This document shows, piece by piece, positions 6,715 to 11,662 of a stretch of DNA of 11,662 bases (position 1 is the stretch's first letter; the number at the start of each line of letters is the position of its first letter). The stretch spans positions 1 to 11,662 of the forward strand of contig DASQUP010000132.1 in assembly GCA_035641235.1 (NCBI GenBank), in the 5' to 3' direction. The DNA is from DASQUP01 sp035641235. Lineage in GTDB: Bacteria; Actinomycetota; CADDZG01; WHSQ01. Both the position numbers and the translations under genes were made by a program. The notes under the pieces were generated by a model. The model ran no database searches, had not been told where the DNA came from, and saw only the letters and a list, made by a program, of their open reading frames with translations.

Positions 6715-7419
6715 TCATCTACCCAGGGTCGGATCGATCAGCGCCTGGAACTCGGGCTCGTCGCGGATTGGATCGAAGTCGGAATCGTACTTGTCAGCAA
6801 GCGCGCGGAGTCGCTCGCGGTACCGCTCCGTCCGGTCAAGTGCGAGCCGGAGGTGCTCGATCGCGTCGGACGTCCGCCCCGTGAGGCTCTCGCAGCAGGC
6901 GAGGTTGTAGAGCGGCTCCGGGTACTCGGTGGCTTCGATCAGCTCGCGACCGCGGTCGATCACCTCCGCGTACTGGCCCGTTTCGTACACGGGGTGGAAT
7001 GGCCTCCAAATCTCCCAGCCGACCGGTTCATACACCTTCCCCGGAACACCGCCGACCGCGACGATCGTCGTCCCCGGCTCCTCAGCGAACGCCGTCCGCT
7101 TCACGCCGGGCAGGACGAAGACGAACGTGCCGGCGGGCGCGTCCACCTGCTCATCGTCGAACTCGAAGCGTGCGCGGCCCCAATAGACGAGGTAGAGGTC
7201 ATCGTTCGCGTCATCCTCCAACCTCTCGGCTCGCAGGTGACCCGGCTCGCGCGTCAGCTCGTCGTCCTCGTTGAGGATTCGGTCACCTGCTTCTCGGCCG
7301 GTCCACGTGCTGACACCAAACGCCGTGATGCCGAAGTGGTGTCGAACGGGCCGCCAGGGACAGCGACCGTCGTTTGCCTCCTCGATCTCGTCAACGTGCG
7401 CAACCGCGTGGCCCGTCAT
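6715..7419 (-). CDS. Cupin-fold protein with TPR-like C-terminus
   Basis: A 234-residue protein. ATG 7419 is preferred: AGGAGG lies 7 bases upstream, while the in-frame TTG at 7425 is only one base from it. Residues about 28-128 look like a single cupin barrel (HHFGITAFGV, DLYLVYWGRARFEFDDEQV, APAGTFVFVLPGVKRTAF, GTTIVAVGGVPG). The classic HxH metal ligands are not visible, so it may be metal-free. Residues about 135-200 contain a helical-repeat motif, PEPLYNLACCESLTGRTSDA followed by IEHLRLALD, that fits one TPR unit; a tail DPIRDEPEFQALI is often seen after such repeats. No signal peptide, so cytoplasmic. The function is unknown; ligand sensing with protein binding through the TPR is an inference. 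It lies alone between a structured gap and a GDH relic. Confidence 0.88.
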   Translation of the reverse strand: MTGHAVAHVDEIEEANDGRCPWRPVRHHFGITAFGVSTWTGREAGDRILNEDDELTREPGHLRAERLEDDANDDLYLVYWGRARFEFDDEQVDAPAGTFVFVLPGVKRTAFAEEPGTTIVAVGGVPGKVYEPVGWEIWRPFHPVYETGQYAEVIDRGRELIEATEYPEPLYNLACCESLTGRTSDAIEHLRLALDRTERYRERLRALADKYDSDFDPIRDEPEFQALIDPTLGR

Positions 7420-7504
7420 CGACAAGCCTCCTCTCGTCGTTGCTCTTGCGAGCCCTAACTATGGCTTAGCTCTCCGAACGACGCGACCCACGGCCGATCG
7501 AGTC

Positions 7505-8045
7505 CGACGGGTCGCGGGCCCACCTGCGACCGAGACCTGTGAAGGAAGGGCATGGGCCGCTAGGTGCGAGCCACCGCGCTCTCCGGCTTCGATGGCCGCA
7601 ACATCAAAGATATCGAGGACTCTGGAGTGGAAAGCCCTTGGACGGCATCGCCGCGGTGCCCGGGGGGTTGCATTTCACCCACGCTCCGGGCGAGCGGTTA
7701 TGGGCCCACTCGAAGTACGAGACCTCGACGCCTCCCGCGCTGGCCAGAATGTCCGGCAAAACCTCCATACCTCGCAGGTTGAGTCCCTCGACCACCTCAG
7801 CGGAGACTGGATAGTTGGCGACCTCAAGAACGACTTGCGCCCGGACCGTCTCGCGGTTCTCGCTCTCTATGCTCGCGAGAATGCGGCGGGCGCGAGGACG
7901 TCGCCGTCCACCGCGATGACGGCCTCGGACGCCAGTGTCTCCGCCCCCTCAACGTCACCTACGCTTCCGGTCAGCCGCCCGTACTCGAGGACGACACGCG
8001 GATCGAGGCCTTCTCATTGGCGACGGATCCCTGCCTTTGTCATTT
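7505..8045 (-). pseudogene. Glutamate dehydrogenase pseudogene, 3' half, frameshifted
   Basis: Read on the minus strand, the C-terminal half of a Glu/Leu/Phe/Val dehydrogenase can be followed across three frames. Segment 1 (about 8045-7883) reads EGLDPRVVLEYGRLTGSV, then EGAETLASEAVIAVDGDVLA and PAA, with a TGA at 8016-8014 in frame near its beginning. A shift near 7883 leads to segment 2 (to about 7679): ENRETVRAQVVLEVANYPVS, then GMEVLPDILASAGGVEVSYF and EWAHNRS. This is the family's VEGAN...PDILANAGGV.VSYFEW signature, with VEGAN degraded to LEVAN. A further shift gives segment 3: FDVAAIEAGERGGSHLAAHA, which resembles the C-terminal helices. The N-terminal substrate domain and the start are absent. 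Its 5' edge nearly abuts the small secreted gene. The intact enzyme would interconvert glutamate and 2-oxoglutarate; this copy cannot. Segments 1 and 2 are clear; segment 3 is weaker. Confidence 0.78.
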
Positions 8046-8056
8046 CGATCGAAGGC

Positions 8057-8272
8057 TCAGCAGATCGGTGCTTCTCCGGCCCCAGCAAATCCCTGGTGTG
8101 ATCCTGGAACATGCTGCGTTCCGAGCGCTCCAGCTTGAGCCAGCGGCACGATGTGCTCCTGAGCGTACTCACGCCCTGAGTCGCACGGGTCCTGCGCCGT
8201 CGCCACAGCGCTCCACGACAACGCGAGCACCATCAGAAGCGCTGCCGCGAAAAGCACGGTGATCTTCTTCAA
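8057..8272 (-). CDS. Small secreted protein (71 aa), unknown function
   Basis: TTG 8272 is chosen because GGAGGGGG lies 7 bases upstream (8287-8280) and the protein then starts directly with a textbook signal peptide: KK, a hydrophobic core ITVLFAAALLMVLALSW, and cleavage after ATA at residue 26. The mature peptide is about 45 residues: QDPCDSGREYAQEHIVPLAQ, then AGALGTQHVPGSHQGFAG and a short end with a final Cys71. Cys30 and Cys71 could form a disulfide. Short secreted proteins with a REYAQ-IVPLA-HxPG-HxG pattern seem familiar from actinobacterial genomes, but I cannot name a family. The stop at 8057 lies next to the GDH relic, so the last residues may have been replaced by rearrangement. 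The gene stands alone. Confidence 0.72.
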   Translation of the reverse strand: MKKITVLFAAALLMVLALSWSAVATAQDPCDSGREYAQEHIVPLAQAGALGTQHVPGSHQGFAGAGEAPIC

Positions 8273-8279
8273 TGTGTCA

Positions 8280-8287
8280 CCCCCTCC
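8280..8287 (-). promoter_or_regulatory. Ribosome binding site for a TTG start
   Basis: GGAGGGGG on the minus strand ends 7 bases before TTG 8272. The longer frame from ATG 8350 would place a charged stretch ahead of the signal peptide, so this site decides the start. Confidence 0.55.
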
Positions 8288-8821
8288 ACGTTTAGATTCC
8301 TTCTGCCGATTACCCGTTTTGCGCCAATTCAACGCAGCGATCTCGGCCAAACGCGTAGGCCCTCACGCAGAGTTCTACTGATGGCTACGGAGGACAAAGG
8401 GCCTCCGTTCAATCGGAATCACTTCACCCCGGAGCGACGCGTCCTGCGCCGCGGCTTGACGGGGATCGATGCCGCACGTACCGAGCTCCGGTTCTTTCAT
8501 GAGCTTGCCCTCGTTGTGCTGCACGTGAGTCCCGCGGTGCTCATGCTCGGTGGTTGGTATTGGTCGTGCTGCGGGTGTCCGTAGCCGGACTGCCTGTGCT
8601 GGGGATGCGATTGTCATAGGAGCCGACTTCTCGGCGGGCTCCTAGCGATCGCTACACAGATCAGAGCAGCGCGCGGTTCGGGAAGCTCGTTCGCGCCGAG
8701 TGACGGGGCAGCGCGGGCCCCCTCCTCGAATTGAAGACCCGCTGCCACCGATACCCCAAAACGCGTCCAGCGCAAATCCACCCCGATGGCTGTTGCCGCG
8801 GTGTTCATGCGGCTGCGGTGA
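8288..8821. other. Gap without a supported gene
   Basis: No recognisable gene is seen. The most plausible small frame is minus 8375-8500 (ATG 8500, 41 residues, MKEPELGTCGIDPRQAAAQD...), with GAGGG upstream but no known motif. Just upstream of it another minus frame reads HPQHRQSGYGHPQHDQYQPP, the Gln/His/Pro/Tyr-rich style of some actinobacterial membrane-protein N-termini, but it is closed by stops and may be chance. Confidence 0.4.
8617..8644 (-). terminator. Hairpin downstream of the SRPBCC gene
   Basis: TAGGAGCC (8617-8624) and GGCTCCTA (8637-8644) form a perfect 8-bp stem around a 12-base loop that can also pair internally (CCGA/TCGG). It lies about 180 bases beyond the SRPBCC stop. 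No T-tract is present, so the terminator role is tentative. Confidence 0.3.
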
Positions 8822-9304
8822 TCACCGTTCCTCAAGTTCTTTGGGGAAGCGATCCGCCACGAGATTGAGTCTTATGTCGTGTTCAAGGAGTGCCTTCAAA
8901 CCCGCGAGCACCAAAGTGAACCCTTGAGTCGAGTCGGCCACTTGTTTCAAGAGTTCGTCGGGGTTGCCGGTGAAGCCGGCCTCGGTGATGCTAACGAACG
9001 TTGTATCGTCCCGCAGCGGTGCGAATTCCCATTCCACCGTTGTGAGACCGCCGTAGCCAGGCCACTCGATCTCGATCCGCTTGTTAGGTTCAATGGCCCG
9101 CACCGTCACCTGGATTGAGATGTCGTACATTTCCCAGTCCCATTGCACCTGCTTGCCGGCCTCAAGCGGACCACTGCTCTTGGTGAACCAGAACTTTGTG
9201 ATGAGGTCGGGGTTGATGAAGGCCTCAAACACAGCCGCAACTGGTTTGCGGACAAGCATCCCCGTACTCGCTACGGGTGTCTGCTCTCGCTCATGAGTGT
9301 TCAT
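8822..9304 (-). CDS. SRPBCC domain protein, AHSA1-like
   Basis: A 160-residue protein, the usual size for stand-alone AHSA1-like (Activator of Hsp90 ATPase 1 homologue) bacterial proteins. ATG 9304 has GAGGAGGT 5 bases upstream. The helix-grip fold pattern is clear: VRKPVAAVFEAFINPDLITK (about 18-37), FWFTKSSGPLEAGKQVQWDW (about 38-57), VRAIEPNKRIEIEWPGYGG (68-86), TTVEWEFAPLRDDTTFVSIT (88-107), EAGFTGNPDELLKQVADSTQ (108-127), and the C-terminal helix GFTLVLAGLKALLEHDIRLN. SRPBCC domains enclose a hydrophobic pocket for ligands. In bacteria these genes often pair with an ArsR-type regulator, but none is visible upstream here. No signal peptide, so cytoplasmic. The ligand is unknown. Confidence 0.92.
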   Translation of the reverse strand: MNTHEREQTPVASTGMLVRKPVAAVFEAFINPDLITKFWFTKSSGPLEAGKQVQWDWEMYDISIQVTVRAIEPNKRIEIEWPGYGGLTTVEWEFAPLRDDTTFVSITEAGFTGNPDELLKQVADSTQGFTLVLAGLKALLEHDIRLNLVADRFPKELEER

Positions 9305-9348
9305 CCGGCACCTCCTCGTAGCCGGCGAATGTAAAACACCTGCCTTTT

Positions 9349-9366
9349 CGACGTTATCGAACGTCG
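9349..9366. promoter_or_regulatory. Palindromic operator candidate upstream of the SRPBCC gene
   Basis: CGACGTT-ATCG-AACGTCG is a perfect 7+7 bp inverted repeat with a 4-base centre, 45-62 bases upstream of ATG 9304. On the minus strand a TTGACG sequence (possible -35) overlaps its distal edge, but no good -10 box follows at normal spacing. A dimeric regulator site is likely; its protein is unknown. Confidence 0.45.
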
Positions 9367-9764
9367 TCAATTTATTCCCCGCGCGAGTTGTCCCTCGGAG
9401 CCCGTGGGAGCCGCGGAGCCGCATCCTGAGGCTGGGAGGGACCCCGAGCCGGTCGCCGTAGCCGGCCCCGAGGCGCTGGCCCGCGAGGGCATTCGCACTT
9501 GTTTTTTTGGCAATCCACCGCGCCATGGGCAGGATTCCGCCCAACAAAACAGTGGAGCAGGCCGCGCCGGGCTGGGAGCCGGGCGGCCGGCGGCCCGACT
9601 CGGACTGCGCATAGGCATCACGAGTTGAGTGACACCTCACCGCTAACGCCCTCTGATTGCGATCGATCTGCGATCGTGAAAGTCGCCCCCTTCACGACGC
9701 GACCGCAAGCAAGGTCAATCGGCCCCGTAGAGTGCGTTTTCTTCTCTGATGTTTCTAGCCGGAT
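9367..9764. other. Gap without a gene between the SRPBCC and cupin genes
   Basis: No gene is recognised. The minus frame that continues upstream of the SRPBCC start to 9640 has no ribosome binding site and no motif. The right part contains a direct repeat TGCGATCG (9658-9665 and 9669-9676) and the hairpin listed at 9674-9697. Confidence 0.5.
9674..9697 (-). terminator. Hairpin downstream of the cupin gene
   Basis: TCGTGAA (9674-9680) and TTCACGA (9691-9697) form a 7-bp stem with a 10-base loop, about 70 bases past the cupin stop at 9765. No U-tract follows on the minus strand, so this is a weak candidate. Confidence 0.27.
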
Positions 9765-10280
9765 CTAATCCAACCGCTCGATCAGTTCATGCTCGGCGAC
9801 GAGACGCTCCGTCGCCTCCGGATCACTCTCAAGGCCGTACTTCGCTCCCAAGGCTGCTGCGGCCTCATCATCGTCGAGCGCGCTCTTCATCGGACCGGCG
9901 AGTTCGGCAAACAGCTGCTCGAAGCCGGCAGGAGAAATGATCTCCAGAAGGCGCGCAGGCTTGTCCGTGGCATTCCAGAACGTATGCCACACATCGCGCG
10001 GCTTGTAGACGAGATCACCAGGCTCCGCGTAGACGACGTCGGACCCCAGCTGGAACCCCCACCGACCCTCAAGCACGAACGAGAACTCGTCCTCGCGCGT
10101 GTGAAGGTGGACGGGTGCCGCGAGGCCTCGCGGAACTATCGGGTGCTCGACCAGAGAGAACCGCCCCTCCGACGGATCACCCGCCATGATGAAACGGGCC
10201 CCGATGACCCCGAATTCCCCGGTGATGGTCTCCGCCGCCCTGGCAACAGGGCTCCCAAGACTCAGGTTCAGGAACGACAT
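9765..10280 (-). CDS. Single-domain cupin protein with complete metal site
   Basis: A 171-residue protein. ATG 10280 has GGGAGG 5 bases upstream; the longer frame to 10328 has none. Cupin motif 1 is intact: G52, then PVHLHTREDEFSFVLEG with His58, His60 and Glu65. Motif 2 is PGDLVYKPRDVWHTFWN with His99 and Asn103. These four residues bind Fe, Mn, Zn or Ni in cupins. After the barrel, ARLLEIISPAGFEQLFAELA and a helical tail (DDDEAAAALGAKYGLE) resemble quercetinase-like or pirin-like small cupins of actinobacteria. The N-terminal ITGEFGVIGARFIMAGDPSE forms the first strands. It may be a dioxygenase, isomerase or sensor; the sequence does not decide. No signal peptide, so cytoplasmic. It is monocistronic with an inverted repeat over its likely promoter. 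Confidence 0.92.
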   Translation of the reverse strand: MSFLNLSLGSPVARAAETITGEFGVIGARFIMAGDPSEGRFSLVEHPIVPRGLAAPVHLHTREDEFSFVLEGRWGFQLGSDVVYAEPGDLVYKPRDVWHTFWNATDKPARLLEIISPAGFEQLFAELAGPMKSALDDDEAAAALGAKYGLESDPEATERLVAEHELIERLD

Positions 10281-10312
10281 GTTGTCCTCCCATTTCGCCG
10301 ATCCCGCAGGGG

Positions 10313-10335
10313 GACATTCTCTATCCATGAATGTC
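10313..10335. promoter_or_regulatory. Inverted repeat at the cupin promoter
   Basis: GACATTC and GAATGTC are perfect 7-bp arms separated by 9 bases. The repeat lies 33-55 bases upstream of the cupin ATG and covers the putative -10 box, a typical repressor position. Confidence 0.42.
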
Positions 10336-10345
10336 GAACGTCCAA
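10318..10345 (-). promoter_or_regulatory. Possible promoter of the cupin gene
   Basis: On the minus strand TTGGAC (10345-10340), a 16-base spacer and TAGAGA (10323-10318) give a plausible sigma-70-type promoter about 38 bases before the ATG. Both boxes deviate from consensus, so support is moderate to low. Confidence 0.35.
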
Positions 10346-10603
10346 AAGGAAGCTGACTCGAGGAGACTCAGGACTGCTCTTCACAGGGCAACAGGGGAGA
10401 CTTCATGGAGGCGGAGAATCCTGCTTGCTAGTCCGCAAGAGCTCCTTTCGGCAGGTCTACCGTCGCTACCGAGTTCGTTTGACTGAAGGCCTTACGCAGG
10501 CCAGGGAGGCGAGGACTTCAACTGCCGGTCACCGGCGGACCTCACCTCTGGAAGTCACCGAGAGGCCCCTCTCAACTGCGGCTTCGCGAGTGGACGATTA
10601 ATA

Positions 10604-10627
10604 GGGCTAGTTCTAAAGGACTAGCCC
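10604..10627. repeat. Perfect 8-bp stem-loop upstream of the dehydrogenase remnant
   Basis: GGGCTAGT and ACTAGCCC form a perfect stem with an 8-base loop (TCTAAAGG). It lies 100 bases upstream of the GTG at 10727. It could be a leader structure, a bidirectional terminator without T-tract, or an operator. Confidence 0.35.
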
Positions 10628-10726
10628 CTTCACGCCGAAACACCGCTAGCAAGCGTTCCAGGTTTCTAAGAGACGCCGTGGGTAGAGCCGGCTCCGAGAT
10701 GGTGCCGGTTGCGAAAAGGAGTGGCT

Positions 10727-11077
10727 GTGTATTCGAGTGTGACCGCCCGCGATCGGGCCCCCCGGTTCGGCGACCCACGCTCGCAGGCCCCCTACGCCCA
10801 ACTCAGGGAGCGAATCGCCGACCGCTCCGCCACCGTTGCCGTAGTCGGGCTGGGGTACGTCGGGCTACCGATTTTGACCGCCGCCGGCCGCCAAGGATTT
10901 AATTTGATTGGGATCGACTCAGCGGAGGCGAAAATCGCGTCGCTTCAGAGGGGTCGATCCTACGTCGCCGATGTCCCCGATGCTCAAGTAACTGCACTTG
11001 AAGTGGCGGAGTTTGGAACGGATCACTCAGTACTCGTAAGTGCCGATGTCATCATCGTTGCCGTTCCAACACCGTAG
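10727..11077 (+). pseudogene. Truncated UDP-glucose/GDP-mannose dehydrogenase family gene (N-terminal 116 aa)
   Basis: The frame starts at GTG 10727, with AGGAG 5 bases upstream; TTG 10709 is an alternative without a site. It encodes the N-terminal Rossmann NAD-binding domain: TVAVVGLGYVGLP (about 36-48, GxGxxG), GIDSAEAKIASLQRGRSYVA (about 62-81) and DVIIVAVPTP (107-116). It then stops at TAG 11075. Family enzymes, which oxidise UDP-sugars to uronic acids for capsule or surface glycans, are about 430 residues and continue past VPTP. The 11078-11662 region does not encode the missing middle and sugar-binding domains in any frame I can see. The break is therefore not a simple stop mutation but a truncation or rearrangement. 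The N-terminal ~35 residues preceding the domain are an ordinary extension. Probably non-functional, or at most an NAD-domain fragment. Confidence 0.82.
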
Positions 11078-11165
11078 CCGCGGCGAGGAGAAGCGCCCCT
11101 AAGAGGGACGCCGCGTGTTTCTTCGAATCGGATCGCGAGGCAGATCGGCGCATTCCCGTCTTCCG

Positions 11166-11208
11166 AAATGTCAATCAAGCACCACCTGTCGGCGTTCAGC
11201 TGACATTT
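11166..11208. repeat. Inverted repeat with TGTC motifs, possible insertion-sequence end
   Basis: AAATGTCA (11166-11173) and TGACATTT (11201-11208) are perfect 8-bp arms. Between them lie further CTGTC and CAGCTGA motifs. Repeated TGTCA units in this style occur in ends of IS21-type elements. No istA/istB-like gene is present in the window, so this could be only a relic, or an operator. Confidence 0.28.
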
Positions 11209-11407
11209 GGGCGATCACAGCGCTGCTCCTCTAGCACCTCCAACTGGATTATCCATGATGGTCCGAGGGCAGGACTTGCGTCTACGCCTGTATGCCCATG
11301 CCGAGTTTGTTCACGCAAGTCCACAACCGCAGGAGGGCGGATTCCGGATCTAAAGGCAACTATTCAAAGGGAGGAGCGACTGCCGTGGCACCCACTGATC
11401 TCGGTTC

Positions 11408-11662
11408 TCATCCGGCTCGTCGATAACCTCGGGCGCAATCAGGTGTCTTGGTGCGGCGCGCCGCCGAACGAATCCGACGAAGTAGCTGGGTGCCCGACCA
11501 GTCTCCTATTTCCAGGCGGCGCAGCCGGAGTGGATCTGATCCGCAGGTTGCGAGCGGGATCGTACGCTGGTCGTCTTGCTGGAAACCCAAGGAGTGGTAG
11601 CGAGCAATCTCGCGACGCAGCGTGGCCTTGATGCGCGGATGGTTACTGCGATCCGCTCCGTA
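11408..11662 (-). CDS. Possible partial reading frame entering from the right edge
   Basis: A minus-strand frame is open from the window edge to a TGA at 11410-11408, 84 codons. The first third, YGADRSNHPRIKATLRREIA then RYHSLGFQQDD, has protein-like composition; the rest is Arg-rich and unconvincing. It could be the end of a gene that begins outside the window or a decayed one. I recognise no family. Confidence 0.22.
   Translation of the reverse strand, partial: YGADRSNHPRIKATLRREIARYHSLGFQQDDQRTIPLATCGSDPLRLRRLEIGDWSGTQLLRRIRSAARRTKTPDCARGYRRAG

Larger units (their letters stand above)
10281..10726. other. Divergent intergenic region between cupin and truncated dehydrogenase
   Basis: This gap separates the minus-strand cupin from the plus-strand dehydrogenase remnant. 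The left end holds the cupin promoter and inverted repeat. The centre (10370-10600) shows no gene. The right end holds a hairpin (10604-10627) and a small stem CCGGC / GCCGG at about 10688-10708 just before the dehydrogenase start. Confidence 0.5.
11078..11662. other. Mostly non-coding right end after the truncated dehydrogenase
   Basis: No identifiable gene follows the truncation. The stretch holds the AAATGTCA / TGACATTT repeat (11166-11208), and a minus-strand frame open at the right edge (11408-11662). Codon use and composition elsewhere look random. Confidence 0.45.

Noticed and set aside
6604..7458. A 284-codon open frame on the plus strand
   Set aside because: It is antisense to the cupin/TPR gene and has no recognisable domain.
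7271..8101. A 276-codon open frame on the plus strand across the GDH relic
   Set aside because: The opposite strand shows GDH similarity in pieces. The plus frame has no motif and overlaps the cupin start and the small secreted gene.
8375..8617. An 80-codon minus-strand frame
   Set aside because: There is no ribosome binding site at its start and no motif. At most the 41-residue part from ATG 8500 could be real, and that is unsupported.
9487..9508. Short stem GCGAG / TTCGC followed by a T-run, as a plus-strand terminator
   Set aside because: The stem is only 5 bp with a G-T pair, and no plus-strand gene ends nearby.
1..11662. CRISPR array, rRNA genes, phage structural genes or a defence system
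   Set aside because: No regularly spaced repeats, rRNA-like sequence, phage proteins or known defence domains were seen on either strand.

Overview
The window is GC-rich DNA of actinobacterial character. It has strong AGGAGG-type ribosome binding sites, GTG and TTG starts, and protein families common in uncultured Actinomycetota (Thermoleophilia or Acidimicrobiia-like lineages). That placement is an inference from gene style; no marker gene is present. Coding density is low for a bacterium: about 57% is intact coding sequence. Two clear gene remnants and several hairpin-rich gaps suggest a degrading or rearranged accessory region.

Layout, left to right. (1) 1-1353, minus: a secreted LVIVD-repeat 'choice-of-anchor B' protein whose C-terminus lies outside the window, with a good promoter at 1397-1425. 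(2) 1977-3380, minus: a berberine-bridge-type FAD-linked oxidoreductase starting at a GTG. (3) 3825-5831, minus: a second secreted LVIVD-type beta-propeller protein with a protease-associated (PA) domain inside the propeller. An 18-bp perfect palindrome lies about 120 bp upstream. (4) 5832-6714: a gap with a very strong hairpin and a fragment resembling the 3' end of a tRNA, best matching tRNA-Sec. (5) 6715-7419, minus: a cupin-fold domain joined to a TPR-like C-terminus. (6) 7505-8045, minus: a glutamate dehydrogenase pseudogene, 3' half only, spread over three frames with an in-frame stop. (7) 8057-8272, minus: a small secreted protein of 71 residues with a TTG start. (8) 8822-9304, minus: a SRPBCC/AHSA1 protein preceded by a 7+7 bp palindrome. 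(9) 9765-10280, minus: a metal-type single-domain cupin with an inverted repeat over its likely promoter. (10) 10727-11077, plus: the first 116 residues of a UDP-glucose/GDP-mannose-dehydrogenase-family enzyme, cut short inside the NAD domain. (11) 11078-11662: mostly non-coding, with an insertion-sequence-end-like inverted repeat and a weak reading frame at the right edge.

No operon is evident. Every intact gene is on the minus strand but is separated from its neighbours by hundreds of bases, so each probably has its own promoter. The two LVIVD proteins and the small protein carry export signals, so part of the region serves the cell surface or outside. The oxidoreductase between the two LVIVD genes, the two cupins and the SRPBCC protein suggest small-molecule chemistry or stress functions, but no pathway can be assembled. 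I did not find a convincing new multi-gene system. The most interesting items are the PA-in-propeller protein and its palindrome, the small secreted protein, the GDH relic, and the possible tRNA-derived attachment remnant.
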